DNA of 64,000 nucleotides from Orientallactaga sibirica (taxonomy: Eukaryota > Chordata > Mammalia > Rodentia > Dipodidae): assembly GCA_036365145.1 (NCBI GenBank), contig JAEOAD010000888.1:1488001-1552000 (forward strand). The letters are read 5' to 3'. The notes under the pieces were generated by a model. It was not told the DNA's origin. It saw only the letters and a program-made list of their open reading frames with translations, and searched no databases. Below are positions 51,915 through 61,912 of this stretch, one piece after another; positions within the stretch are counted from its first letter, which is position 1, and each line of letters starts with the position of its first letter. The position numbers were made by a program, and so were the translations under genes.

Positions 51915-52103
51915 ATATTTTTATCTATCTGAGAGAGAGAGAAAGAGAGAGAGTATGCCGAGGATTCTTGTTGCTGCAAATAAACCCCAGAATCATGTAC
52001 CACACCACATTGTGTATTTGGCATTATGTGGACATTGGGGAATCATACCCAGGCCAGCAGGCTTTGCAAGCAAACTCCTTTAACTGATGAGCTCTCTCCC
52101 CAG
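51915..52103 (-). mobile_element. tSINE
   Basis: Minus-strand copy, diverged (GAGGATTCTTGTTGCTGCAA). Confidence 0.85.
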
Positions 52104-52107
52104 GATC

Positions 52108-52121
52108 CTTTTCTGGTTTTG

Positions 52122-52159
<38 letters not shown>

Positions 52160-52450
52160 CTGCATGTGTACACATGAAGAGGTCAGTGGATGACTTTGGG
52201 TGACAGTCCTCACCTTCCACCTTGTTTGAGGCAGGGTCTTTCATTGTTCACTGCAGCATTCACCAGTCTAGCTGGCCCATGAGCTTCAGGGAGATTCTCC
52301 TGTCTCCACCTTCCTTCTCACTGTAGGTAGACTGGGATTACAGGCACTAGTGCTAACAGTGTTCACACTACGAAGGTTCTGGAGATCCAAACTCAGGTAC
52401 TCATGTTTGTGGGACAAGTGCTTTATCCACTAGGCCAGCCCTCTGACCCC
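52108..52450 (-). mobile_element. B4-type SINE with (GT)n end
   Basis: Minus-strand: (GT)n at 52122-52157, GAAGAGGTCAGTGGATGACT, B1-like core, ID-like head complement ACTAGGCCAGCCCTCTGACC. Confidence 0.75.
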
Positions 52451-52465
52451 GTTTTGTTCATACTT

Positions 52466-52594
52466 TGTTTTTGACAGGGTCTCATTCTGTAGCCCAGGCT
52501 GGCCTAGAACTCACAGTATAGTCTGAGCTGGCCTCAAACTCACATAATCATCCAACCTCAGCCTCTCTTATAGGTGAGAGCCACCACCTGGCTC
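52466..52594 (-). mobile_element. Old B1-like element
   Basis: Minus-strand proto-B1-like: GACAGGGTCTCATTCTGTAG to GAGAGCCACCACCTGGCTC. Confidence 0.75.
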
Positions 52595-52646
52595 AAAACC
52601 AACACTTTTTTTTTTTTTAGCTGTATTAAAGAATAGCATATTATCT

Positions 52647-52845
52647 CAGGCTAGAGAGATAGCCCAGCAGTTAAGCACTTACCTGAAAAGCCTAATGACC
52701 CAGGTTCAATTTCCCAGTACCCACATGAAGCCAGATGCACAAAGTGGCACATGCATTTGGAGTTTGTTTGCAGCAGCTAGAGACCCTGGAACACCCATTC
52801 TCTCTCTGTCTCTCTTTCTGTGCTTGCAAATAACTATTTTTTTTT
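52647..52845 (+). mobile_element. tSINE, CTTGCAAATA-tail variant
   Basis: Plus-strand copy; B box GGTTCAATTTCC; ends TGTGCTTGCAAATAACTA. Confidence 0.9.
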
Positions 52846-53289
52846 TTAAAGTATGACAGTACCTTTTGAAAATGGATAAGGGGAGAATAATACCACTAAG
52901 TTGTACAATCTGTATACTATAACAATAAAATAATAATCAGAGATTAGAAAACTTGCTCAGTTCTTTCCATGGGGGATCTGTAGTCATCAAAGTACATACC
53001 TGTAAGTGTGCAGTTGGCCTCTGGACTTTCAAGTTGTATTAGCTATGTGAGGCCACCAGGTGCTAAGGTTTAATTACCCCTCAAAGATAAATGACACCTT
53101 GAGTGCCCTGTATGCAGTTGGATCTCTGAAAATGCTTACAGTATTGTGAAATTAGTTTGCCAGTGTGTCTGGGTGCCAACGTGTCACGTTGCTGAGCCAA
53201 CAAGAATACATCCTAGAGCCACTGTTCCCAAGGCAATACTGTCTACGCTCCCTATATTAGCTACATGATGGGGAAAGGTGGGACACTTC
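52846..53289. other. Unassigned sequence
   Basis: About 440 bp with no recognised repeat or coding content. Confidence 0.5.
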
Positions 53290-53300
53290 AAAAGATAATG

Positions 53301-53332
53301 GACTATCTCGCAAAACCAAAAAAAAAAAAAAA
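53301..53332 (+). mobile_element. Micro-insertion of a B1 3' end
   Basis: 32 bp: GACTATCTCGCAAAACC plus poly(A), equal to the last bases of a local B1 (compare ACCCTACCTCGCAAAACC at 31408). Exact 11-bp target duplication AAAAGATAATG at 53290-53300 and 53333-53343 shows it is an extremely 5'-truncated retroposition event. Confidence 0.88.
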
Positions 53333-53354
53333 AAAAGATAATGAAGGCTGGAGG

Positions 53355-53625
53355 AGGCTGGATCTCACCTCCAGAGGTTCTGATTTAAGCCCAGGAAGTG
53401 ACCTGGCCACCAGGGCTTTTGTTTGTTTGTTTGTTTGTTTGTTTGTTTGTTTGTTTGTTTGTTGGGCAGGACATACCAAAGTCTCTTACTGCTACAAACT
53501 GACCAACTTTATGTGAATGGAACTAGACCCCAGCCAGCAGGCGTTGCAAGCAAGTGCCTTTAACCATTAAGCCATCTCCCCAACTTCCACATCAGGGCTT
53601 TTCCAAGCTCCAAATTATTATAACG
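53355..53625 (+). mobile_element. Possible MER5-like (hAT) DNA transposon remnant, split by a tSINE
   Basis: CACCTCCAGAGGTTCTGATT and CCAGGGCTTTTCCAAGCTCC with ACGTGCATCAGGG resemble MER5A-type text. The fit is partial and the ends are unclear. Confidence 0.4.
53421..53589 (-). mobile_element. tSINE, shortened
   Basis: Minus-strand copy with a (GTTT)n tail and body deletions. Near-exact duplication CA(C/T)CAGGGCTTTT ends at 53420 and 53602. Confidence 0.85.
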
Positions 53626-53937
53626 TGCATCAGGGTTGGAAATTATCACCTTAGGACCTTTGTGATTAGAACACAAGGAAAATTCATAGACAGGCAGACA
53701 CATCTCTCTCCTCCCTGCTGTGACCACTATTAGTGAATATGTTGAAATAGGAGACACAAGGCCTTGACTCTTCCATCTGTCTGCTTCTGTTTCCTTTTTC
53801 GCTTCTTGAGGCTTTGAATGCTACCTAGGTCTGGAGCACCTTCTCAGGTTCAGGAAAACAGTCACTAGTAGATGAAGAAGCTAAGACTGAGAAAGAGGAC
53901 TTCAAATTCTACAAATTCTTCAAATTCTGCAGAAGAG
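53626..53937. other. Unassigned sequence
   Basis: Contains a small CTTCAAATTCTACAAATTCTTC direct repeat near 53900; otherwise nothing recognised. Confidence 0.45.
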
Positions 53938-54000
53938 CTAGCATTATGGCTCAGTGGAGTTCTTGCCTTGTGTATGCCAGGGTTCAATCCCAGCACAGCA
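53938..54000 (+). mobile_element. ID element (tRNA-Ala-derived)
   Basis: AGCATTATGGCTCAGTGGAG with B box GGTTCAATCCC: an ID-type monomer, distinct from the tSINE family. Confidence 0.7.
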
Positions 54001-54049
54001 GAGACCACCAGATTACACAAAATCTACAGAACACATATTGCCTAGACAC

Positions 54050-54156
54050 TTAATATGATAGTGCACATCTGTAATTCTAGCATTTGGGAGGCAGAGGAAG
54101 GAGGAGTGCCAGTTCTAGGCCAGCCTGGACTATGTAGTGAGACTGTGTATCTAACA
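54050..54156 (+). mobile_element. Old B1-like element
   Basis: Diverged plus-strand B1: CATCTGTAATTCTAGCATTT to GACTATGTAGTGAGACTGTG. Confidence 0.72.
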
Positions 54157-54191
54157 GAAGGTAGGTAGGTAGGAAGGAAAGGAATAGTAAA

Positions 54192-54277
54192 AGGTCCTGG
54201 CACATCAATTTTACTCTCTCTCCCCCTTCTCCTTCTCCCCTGCTTGCAAATAAATAAAAATATTTTTAAAAGAAAGC
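54192..54277 (+). mobile_element. tSINE, 3' fragment (CTTGCAAATA tail)
   Basis: Only the end of the body, the CT tract and the tail are present, i.e. a 5'-truncated copy. Confidence 0.85.
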
Positions 54278-54279
54278 AA

Positions 54280-54425
54280 GCCAGGCATGGTGGCACACAC
54301 CTTTAATCCCAGCACTCGGGAGGAAGAGGTAGGAGGATCACTGTGAGTTTGAGGCCACCCTGAAACTACATAGTGAATTCTAGGTCAGCCTGGACTAGAG
54401 TGAAACCCTACCTCAGGGGGAAAAA
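54280..54425 (+). mobile_element. B1-type SINE
   Basis: Plus-strand B1 following the tSINE tail. Confidence 0.93.
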
Positions 54426-54436
54426 AGCTTGTGATT

Positions 54437-54455
54437 TAAAAAGAAAAGAAAAGAA

Positions 54456-54511
<56 letters not shown>

Positions 54512-54518
54512 AAGTAAG
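54437..54518. repeat. (AAAG)n microsatellite with (TAAG) end
   Basis: AAAAG units grade into about 13 AAAG units and end AGTAAGTAAGTAAGT; the expanded tail between two B1 copies. Confidence 0.95.
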
Positions 54519-54519
54519 T

Positions 54520-54690
54520 GCTGGGCGTGGTGCACACACCTTTAATCCTAGCATTTGGGAGGCAGAGTTAGGAGAATCACTGTGAGTTCTAGGCCACCCT
54601 GAACTACATAGTGAATTCCAGGTCAGCCTGCACTAGAGTGAAACCCTACCTCAAAAAAAGATAAAATAAAATAAAATAATTTGTTTAAAA
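54520..54690 (+). mobile_element. B1-type SINE
   Basis: Plus-strand B1 with (ATAAA)n tail. Confidence 0.93.
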
Positions 54691-54691
54691 A

Positions 54692-54860
54692 GAGGACTGG
54701 CGAGATGGCTTAGCGGTTAAGGCATTTGCCTGCAAAGCCTAAGGACCCAGGTTTGATTCTCCAGTACCCAGGTAAGCTACATGCACAAGAGGGCACATGC
54801 ATCTGGAGCTCATTTGCAGTGGCTGAAAGCCCTGTCATGCCCATTTTTTTCTCTCTATCT

Positions 54861-54898
<38 letters not shown>

Positions 54899-54925
54899 AA
54901 TAAATAATAAAAAATTAATATATTT
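54692..54925 (+). mobile_element. tSINE
   Basis: Plus-strand copy with (CT)n tract, inserted at the tail of the previous B1. Confidence 0.93.
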
Positions 54926-54946
54926 ATTTTTAAAAGACAGGAAAAA

Positions 54947-55091
54947 AGGTGTGTGTGGTGGTGCACACCTTTAATCCCAGCACTTGGAAGGCAGAAGTCA
55001 GAGAGTTGCTGTGAGTTCAAGGCCAGCCTGAGACTATATAGTGAATTCCAGGTCAGCCTGGGCTAGACCAAAATCCTACCACAAAAAAAAA
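54947..55091 (+). mobile_element. B1-type SINE
   Basis: Plus-strand B1 with altered end (AGACCAAAATCCTACCACAA). Confidence 0.92.
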
Positions 55092-55092
55092 A

Positions 55093-55262
55093 GGCCAGGC
55101 ATGGTGGCGCACACCTTTAATCCCAGCACTTGGGAGGCAGAGGTAAGAGGATCACCATGAGTTCAAGGCCACTCTGAGACTACATAGTTAATTCCAGGTC
55201 AGCCTGGGCCAGAGTGAGACCCTACCTCTCGAAAAAACAAACAAACAAACAAAAAAAAAAAA
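55093..55262 (+). mobile_element. B1-type SINE
   Basis: Plus-strand B1 directly in the tail of the previous B1; (AAAC)n tail. Confidence 0.93.
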
Positions 55263-55460
55263 ACTGGAGAGATTGCTCAGTGGTTAAGCACTTGCCTATA
55301 AAGCCTAAGGACCTGAGTTCAATTACCAGTATCCACATAAAACCAGATGCACAAGGTGCATGCATTGGCTATAGGCCCTGATGTGCCCATTCTCTCTCTC
55401 TCTTCTCTCTCTCTTTCTCTCTGCTTCTTTCTCTCAACTAAATAACTAAATAAAATATTA
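55263..55460 (+). mobile_element. tSINE with body deletion
   Basis: Plus-strand copy; the CTGGAGTTCGTTTGCAGTGG region is lost (GTGCATGCATTGGCTATAGG). Confidence 0.88.
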
Positions 55461-55493
55461 GGGAAAGAGAGAGAGAAAGAGAAAGCAAGAAAA

Positions 55494-55578
55494 GCCAGCT
55501 GTGATGACACATGCCTTTAATGAACTCAGTAGGCAGCAGTATGAGGATCATCATGAGTTCAAGGCCACCTTAAGACTA
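55494..55578 (+). mobile_element. B1, 5' part
   Basis: Plus-strand B1 cut after CACCTTAAGACTAC; joined to a tSINE 3' piece, suggesting a deletion between neighbouring SINEs. Confidence 0.85.
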
Positions 55579-55650
55579 CCCAGGTGCACCAATTCTCTCT
55601 CTCTCTCTCTCTGACAAAGAAAAATAATAAAAAGATGTTAAAAATTTTTT
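55579..55650 (+). mobile_element. tSINE, 3' fragment
   Basis: GGTGCACCAATTCTCTCTCT and an A-rich tail only. Confidence 0.78.
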
Positions 55651-55723
55651 TAAAAGAAGGAAAGAAGGAAGGAAGTTAGGGAGCAAAAGGAAAAAGAAGG
55701 GAAAAGATGGAAAGAGAAAGAAA

Positions 55724-55883
55724 AAGCCGGGCGTGGTGGTGCACGCCTTTAATCCCAGCACTCGGGAGGTACAAAGGTAGGAGGATCGCCATGAGTTCGA
55801 GGCCACCCTGAGACTACACTGAATTCCAGGTCAACCTGGACTAGATGAAACCCTACCTCGAAAAACAAAAAAAAAAAAAAAAA
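55724..55883 (+). mobile_element. B1-type SINE
   Basis: Plus-strand B1 near consensus (AGCCGGGCGTGGTGGTGCAC); lies after a GAAAG-rich stretch. Confidence 0.94.
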
Positions 55884-55888
55884 AATTA

Positions 55889-56142
55889 TCATTAGGCTGG
55901 AGAGATGGCTTGGTGGTTAAGGCGCTTGCCTGCAAAGCCAAAGAACCCAGGTTTGATTCCCCAGTACCCATTTAAGCCAGATGCCCAAGGTGGCGAGTGC
56001 ATCTGGAGTTCGTTTGCAGTGTCTAGAAGCCCTGGTATGTCCATTCTCTCCTCTTTTTCTCTATCTATCTATTTGCCTCTCCCTCTCTTTCTCTATCTAT
56101 CTATTTGCCTCTCTCTCACTCTTAAATAAATAAATAAAAATT
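55889..56142 (+). mobile_element. tSINE with duplicated CTATCTATCTATTTGCCTCT
   Basis: Plus-strand copy; the pyrimidine tract contains a tandemly repeated block of about 45 bp (about 56055-56120). Confidence 0.93.
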
Positions 56143-56390
56143 AGGGGTTGGAGAGATTGCTTAGTAGTTAAGCACTTGCCCGTGAAGCCTAAGGATCCTG
56201 GTTCCAGACTTGCTTCCCCAGTACCCACGTAAGCCAGATGCACATGGTGGCGCATGTGTCTGGAGTTCATTTGCAGTGGCTAAAGGCACTGGCGCACCCT
56301 TTCTCTGTCTCTCTCTCTTCCTTTCTCTGTCTCTAATAAGTAAATAAATAAAAATAAATAAATAAATAAATATTATTAAAAATTTTTTCA
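56143..56390 (+). mobile_element. tSINE
   Basis: Plus-strand copy in direct tandem with the previous one; the head reads CCCGTGAAGCCTAAGGATCC with an extra GGTTCCAGACTTGCTTCCC. Confidence 0.92.
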
Positions 56391-56414
56391 TCTAGGAAAT
56401 AACAGTAGGAGGAC

Positions 56415-56505
56415 ACTTTTTTTTCCAGAACTGGGAACCAAACCCAGGGCATCACGTGCATGCTAGGCAACATTGTACTGCTGAGCCGTATCCCCAGCCC
56501 TACCC
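56415..56505 (-). mobile_element. ID element (tRNA-Ala-derived)
   Basis: Minus-strand: CTGGGAACCAAACCCAGGGC to GAGCCGTATCCCCAGCCC. Confidence 0.8.
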
Positions 56506-56604
56506 CTCATCTATGGTGACTTCTGTCAAGAACAGCTAGGACACAGCATTATGATTTTCACCATAATTGACTGTGAGTTTATTCAGGGTGGGTCTGCGGC
56601 TATT

Positions 56605-56702
56605 TTTTTTTTTTTTGAGACAGGGTCTCATTTGGTAGCCCAGACTGGCCTTGAATTGGCAATAATCCTCCTGCCTCAGCCACCCAAGTGCTGGCACGTC
56701 CA
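56605..56702 (-). mobile_element. Old B1-like element
   Basis: Minus-strand proto-B1-like: GAGACAGGGTCTCATTTGGT to CACCCAAGTGCTGGCACG. Confidence 0.75.
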
Positions 56703-56749
56703 GTAGAACTGCATCCTTTGCATCTTGGTTTTTCAGATCTAGCATAGGA

Positions 56750-57020
56750 TCAGGCTGGAGAGATGGCTTAGGGGTTAAGGCGCCTGCTTCCTAAGCCGAA
56801 GAACGCTGGTTCCAATCTCCAGCGGTTCCAATCTCCAGGTCCCACATTTAGCCAGATGTAAAGTGATGCAAGGGCGCAATGCTGCACTTGCCCACAAGGG
56901 GGCGCACACATCTGGAATTCATTCACAGCTGCTGAGAGGCTGCTGATGTGCCCATTCTCTCTCTCTCTCTCTTTCTGTCTCTCTCTCTCTATCAAAAAAA
57001 AAAAAAAAAAAGATTTAGCA
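56750..57020 (+). mobile_element. tSINE, doubled-B-box variant
   Basis: Plus-strand copy with GGTTCCAATCTCC twice (about 56809-56838) and the CACTTGCCCACAAGGGGGCG body. Tail is poly(A). Confidence 0.94.
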
Positions 57021-57238
57021 TAGAATCTGGTGTTCAACAAGTGCTCAGTCAGCAGTTATTAGTTGACTATCCCACTTGTCTATGCTTGACACGCTGCTCC
57101 TCTGCCCTGGGTCTTGCCAGTCCCTGGGCATAGGATTAATGCCTGCACTGAAAGCTGGCTGACACATCTCTGCTTTTGGGCAGGCTTCTTGGCTTACTTC
57201 CTGCCACCTTTAGCCACTGTTATATGTTGTATATCCTT
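57021..57238. other. Unassigned sequence
   Basis: No repeat or coding segment recognised between the tSINE and the MaLR element. Confidence 0.4.
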
Positions 57239-58431
57239 CTATAGTGGTTTGATTCAGGTGTCCCCCATAAACTCATGTGTTTACTCCCACCAGCTGCTCT
57301 TGGTTGGGTGTTTTCTGCCAGCAACATGAAGCTGAAGCTGCTACTGCTAGAAACCTGATTCTGTGGCTTTGGCCCTTTGGAACTGATTTGCAGGAGGAAA
57401 GTGGACAGATTTGAAACCTTGGCCTAAGAGACACCTTACAGTGCTGTGAGTACAGCTTGATGAACTATTCTGATCAGAGTTGAAAGACCTGAATGCAGTA
57501 AGAACTATGAACTGGAAGGTTTAGCTTATGAGGGTGAGAAAGCTTTGTTAGGACTGGTCTAGAAGAGGTTTGTGTAAGAGGCTTGCTGCATTCTGCCTGC
57601 CTATGTCCTGAGAACTGTGCAGGGTTGTATTGCATAGAAATGAATTGGTGTGAGCAGAGGGATATGGCACAGAAAGTAAGGAAATCTTTGGGCCAAAACT
57701 ACTGCCCATTCAGCTGCAATTGTTTAAGATATTACAATCGAGATTGGGCCAGCTCATCTGCATTGGGACAATAGGAAGAATGCAGACTTTTGAATAAGGG
57801 GTCTGAATGCTGAAGGAGTTTTCCTGTTCTTCAAAGTTGGCTTTGTCCTCCCCTGAATTAACAGGTTGGTAGCCCACCTGGTATCAACTATAACAAATGC
57901 AAGAAGGACAGGGTCATTGAATGGGCAATATAGTTTTGGTTGTTTGGTTTTTTTTGTTTTGGTTGTTTTTTTTGGAAATGGCCTTGGGCAATGGGAAGCA
58001 GGCTTGTTGAAAGCCCTGCGTGGAAGCCCAATGGAGCCATTAGGATGAACCATGGGTTGCAGTGGAGACCCAGTTAAATGCCAGGTCTATGTGATGGATG
58101 CCAAAGAGAGCTGCTGGAACCAGGTAGTTTTGTGGAACTGCAAGTAGCCTAGCTGGAGGGGTAGAATTGGAACTCCAGAGACTCATCACTGGTTAGAATG
58201 CCCAAACTTTGGAGACTTGTCACTAGTTCAAGTTGTTGGACTTGAAGTTGCCCTGGGTGTTTAAAACTTGTATTTTTTCGATCTTTCTTTGCTATTCCAA
58301 ATGCCATATTTTGCAGTGTGAATATTCTGTGCCATTATGGACTTTTCTTTTTGGTATTACAGCTCAGTTAAAAGACCTTGGACTATGGGGATGTTTGAAC
58401 ATCATTGGGATTGATAAAAACTATGAGGACT
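57239..58431 (+). mobile_element. MaLR element, plus strand: deleted 5' LTR and internal region
   Basis: Starts TAGTGGTTTGATTCAGGTGT (LTR 5' end); then about 250 bp of the LTR is missing and the LTR end (GCTCTTGGTTGGGTGTTTTC) follows by 57330. The internal region begins CTGTGGCTTTGGCCCTTTGG and continues to ATTGATAAAAACTATGAGGA. MaLR internal regions carry no functional genes; none is seen here. Confidence 0.85.
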
Positions 58432-58570
58432 TAGCCAGGTGTGGTGGCACACACCTTTAATACCAGCACTCGGAAGGCAGAGGTAGGAGGATCGCTGTGA
58501 GTTTGAGGCCAGCCTGAGACTACATAGTGAATTCCAGGTCATCCTGGGCTAGAGTGAAACCCTACCTTGA
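58432..58570 (+). mobile_element. B1-type SINE between two MaLR halves
   Basis: Plus-strand B1 sitting at the boundary between the plus-strand and minus-strand MaLR copies. Confidence 0.93.
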
Positions 58571-59390
58571 AAAAAAAGACTGCAGTCTTTCTGTTGTCCC
58601 AATGCAGGTCAGCTGGCCCAAACTCAATGGTTGTAATTTCTCAATTGAAGCTGAACAGACAGCAGTTTCGACCTACAGATTTCATTTTTGTTCCATATCC
58701 CTCTACACACACCAGTCCATTTATATGCAATGCAACCATGCACAACTTCTCAGGACACAGACATAACAGCAAGCCTCTTACACAAACTGCTTCTAGCCCA
58801 ATCCAGAAAAAGCTCCTTTTCACCCTCATAAGCCAAACCTCACAGTCTTAGTTCTTACTGCATTCAGGTCTTGCAACTCTGACTAGAATAATCCATCAAG
58901 CTGTACTTAGAGCACTGCAAGGTGTCTCTTAGGCCAAGGTTTCAAATCCTTCCACATTCCTCTTGAAAATTAGCTCCAAAAGGCCAAAGCCACACAGTCA
59001 GATGTCTAGCAGCAATACCACTCTTGGTACCAATTTTACTGTTGTAGTAAGGTTTGCATTGCTGGTAGAAATAACCCAACCAAGAGCAGATTGTGGGGAC
59101 AAAAGAGGTTTATTTTGGCTTACAGACTTGAGGGGAAGCTCCATGATGGCAGAGGAAAATGATGGCACAAACAGAGGGTGGACATCACCTCTTGGCCAAA
59201 ACAAGGTGGACAATAGCAACAGGAGAGTGTGCCAAACACTGGCATGGGAAAACTGACTATAATACCCATAAGCCTACCCCCAACAATACACTGCCTCCAG
59301 GAGACGTTAATTCCCAAATCTCTGTCAGCTGGGAACCTAGCATTCAGAACACCTAAGTTTATGGGGGAATACCTGAATCAAACCACCACA
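58571..59390 (-). mobile_element. MaLR element, minus strand: internal part and full LTR
   Basis: On the minus strand: complete LTR (59390 down to 59040, TGTGGTGGTTTGATTCAGGT to ACTACAACA), a tRNA-Leu-type primer site TTGGTACCAAGAGTGG (59034-59019), and internal sequence to 58580. The internal part is the reverse complement of 57340-57786. AATAAACCTC, the LTR polyadenylation region, is visible as GAGGTTTATT near 59106. Confidence 0.9.
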
Positions 59391-59623
59391 CCCTATAATT
59401 TTCTGAATTCCTTTGGTATCTGTTATAATGGTGTCTTTTTCACCTCTAATTTTATTAATTTGTATCTGTTCTCTCTTTATTTTGGTCAGATTTGCTAAGG
59501 GTTTATAAATCATGTTTATCCTTTCAAAGAACCAACACTTTGCTTCATTGATTACTTGTAATTTTTTTTTGTTTCTATTTCATTAATTTCTGCCCTAATC
59601 TTTATTATTTCTTCCCATCTACT

Positions 59624-59874
59624 TGCTAGCTTTCTTTAATTTTTTTTATATTAGAGAGAACATGAGAAAGAGAGAGACACAGAGAGAGAATTGGCACACC
59701 AGGGCCTCAGCCACTTAAATCAAACTTCAGAAGCTTGCACCACCTAGTGGGCATGTGTGACCTTGCACTTGCCTCGCCTTTTTGCACCTGGCTAACATGA
59801 GATCTGGAGAGTGAAACATGGGTCCGTAGGCTTCACAGGCAAGCCCCTTAACTGCTAAGCCATCTCTCCAGACC
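59624..59874 (-). mobile_element. tSINE, long variant, in L1 copy F
   Basis: Minus-strand copy with extra GGCATGTGTGACCTTGCACT. Exact target duplication CTTCCCATCTACT at 59611-59623 and 59875-59887. Confidence 0.95.
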
Positions 59875-59962
59875 CTTCCCATCTACTGATTTTTGGGTTG
59901 CTTTGTTTTTCTTTTCCCAAGGCCTTAAGGTGAAACATTAAGTTGTTTGCCTGCAACTTTTC

Positions 59963-59969
<7 letters not shown>

Positions 59970-59995
<26 letters not shown>

Positions 59996-60118
59996 TAGGG
60001 TCTCACTCTAGCCAAGGCAGACCTGGAATAATCTCAGGGTGGCCTTAAACTCATGGTGATCCTCCTACCTCTGCCTCCCAAGTGCTGGGATTAAAAGCAT
60101 GCACCACCATACTTGGCT
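59970..60118 (-). mobile_element. B1-type SINE in L1 copy F
   Basis: Minus-strand B1 with T26 tail and an internal gap (GGAATAATCTCAGGG). Flanks CTAATTTTTT and CTAATTTCTT. Confidence 0.92.
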
Positions 60119-60234
60119 GCTAATTTCTTAATATAGGCACTTAAAATTATAAGTTTCCATCTTTAGAGTACCTTCATTGTGATCCAAAGGTTTTGGTATA
60201 TTGTGTTCTCATTATCATTTGATTCTATGAATTT

Positions 60235-60443
60235 ATGTTATTTTATTTTTTTATTTATTTGAGACAGAGAGGCAGAGAGAGAAAGAGAAAAAATGGGTGT
60301 GCCAAGGCCTCTAGCTGCTGCAAATGAACTCCAGATGCATGCGCCACTTTGTGCATCTGGCTTATGTGGTTCCTGGGGAATCAAACCATGGTCCTTTCAC
60401 TTTGCAGGCAAGTACCTCAACTGCTAAGCCATCTCTCCAGTCC
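60235..60443 (-). mobile_element. tSINE in L1 copy F
   Basis: Minus-strand copy. Exact target duplication TGATTCTATGAATTT at 60220-60234 and 60444-60458. Confidence 0.95.
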
Positions 60444-61130
60444 TGATTCTATGAATTTTTTGATTTCCTTCTTGATTTCTTCATTGACCCATTCATCACT
60501 TAGTAGTGTATTGTTTAGTTTCCATGATTTTGTGTATGCACTATAGTTTTTCTTGCTGTTTATTTGTAGTTCAATCACATTGTGATCAGATAGAGTGCAA
60601 GGAATTATTTCCATTTTCCTGTATTTGTTAAGGTTTGTTTTGTGTCCTAATATATGGTCTATTTAGAGAATGTTCCATGTGCTGCTGAAAAAAAATGTGT
60701 ATTCTGCAGCATTTGGGTAAAATGTTCTGCAGGTATCTATTAGGTCCATTTGTTCTATGACCTCATTTAATACAGATACTTCTTTATTTTTTGCCAGGAT
60801 GACCTGTCAATTGATGAGACTGTGTTTGGAGGTATCTATTATCTTAATTCTACTGTTTGTCTGATGAAATTGGGAGCTTCCAGGTTAGGTGCATATGTGT
60901 TTAGAATTATATTGTCCTCCTGTGGGAGTGTTCCTTTAATCAATATAAAATGACCTTTATCTTTCAACTAATGTTGTTTTGAAGTCTACTCTGTCAGATA
61001 TTAGGATAATGGCACCTGCTTGTTTTCTAAGCCCAGTTGCTTAAAATTTTCCAACCTTTCACCCTAAGATAGTGTCCATCTTTTATGGAAAGGTGAGTTC
61101 CTTAGAGGCAACAAATAGAAGGATCCTGCT

Positions 61131-61299
61131 CTTTTTTTTAAGGTTTTATTTTTATTTTTATTTATTTATTGGGGGGGGGGTCGAGGTAGTGTCTCGCTCT
61201 TGCCCAGGCTGACCTGGAATTCACTACATAGTATCAGGGTGGCCTCGAACTCATGCTTCCCAAGTGCTGGGATTAAAGGCGTGCACCACCACACCCGGC
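61131..61299 (-). mobile_element. B1-type SINE in L1 copy F
   Basis: Minus-strand B1 with a 25-bp internal deletion (CGAACTCATGCTTCCCAAGT). Exact target duplication AGGATCCTGCT at 61120-61130 and 61300-61310. Confidence 0.95.
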
Positions 61300-61377
61300 A
61301 GGATCCTGCTTTTTAACCCAGTCTGAAAACCTGTGTCTTTTGGTTGCAGCATTGAGGCCATTAATATTAAGAGTTAT

Positions 61378-61525
61378 CCCAGCACTCGGGAGGCAGAGGT
61401 AGGAGGATCGCCAAGAGTTCAAGGCCACCCTGAGACTACACAGTTAATTCCAGGTCAGCCTGGGCCAGAGTGAGACCCTACCTTGCAAAACCAAAATATA
61501 TATATATATATGGAGAGAGAGAGAG
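61378..61525 (+). mobile_element. 5'-truncated B1-type SINE in L1 copy F
   Basis: Plus-strand B1 starting at CCCAGCACTCGGGAGG, with (AT)n(GA)n tail. Target duplication AGAGTTAT at 61370-61377 and 61526-61533. Confidence 0.93.
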
Positions 61526-61741
61526 AGAGTTATTATTGAAAGGTATGTTTTTATTCTTGATATTCTTCTTGTTTTGTAGTTTTTCCAGTTTTTCCTTTAC
61601 TCTCTTGTATCAACTATTATTTGAGCATAGTTTATTTTTTCCTATTTCCTTATGTGTTTGCTTTTCTTTCTCTTCCACATGAAGGATCCTTTCAACTATT
61701 TTCTGTAGAGCTGGCTTAGTGGTCATATATTCCTTTAACCT

Positions 61742-61912
61742 GCCTGTCTGCCTGTCTGTCTGTCTGTCTGTTTCGAGGTAGGTCTCACTCTAGCCCAGGC
61801 TGACTTAGAATTCACTACGTCATCTCAGGGTGGCCTCAAACTCCCAGCAATCCTCCTACCTCTGCTTCCCAAGTGCTGGGATCAAAGGCGCGCACCACCA
61901 CAACCAGCTCGA
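61742..61912 (-). mobile_element. B1-type SINE with (CTGT)n tail in L1 copy F
   Basis: Minus-strand B1. Target duplication CCTTTAACCT at 61732-61741 and 61913-61922. The CTGT run (61743-61771) is an unusual tail composition. Confidence 0.93.

Larger units (their letters stand above)
59391..61910 (-). pseudogene. L1 ORF2 N-terminal half (copy F)
   Basis: Endonuclease and start of RT on the minus strand. The frame 60614-60444 reads CTLSDHNVIELQINSKK, so the catalytic Ser-Asp-His triad is kept, unlike copy C. Endonuclease text continues at 60660-61110 with several stops. Nested SINEs and frameshifts exclude a functional product. Confidence 0.85.
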
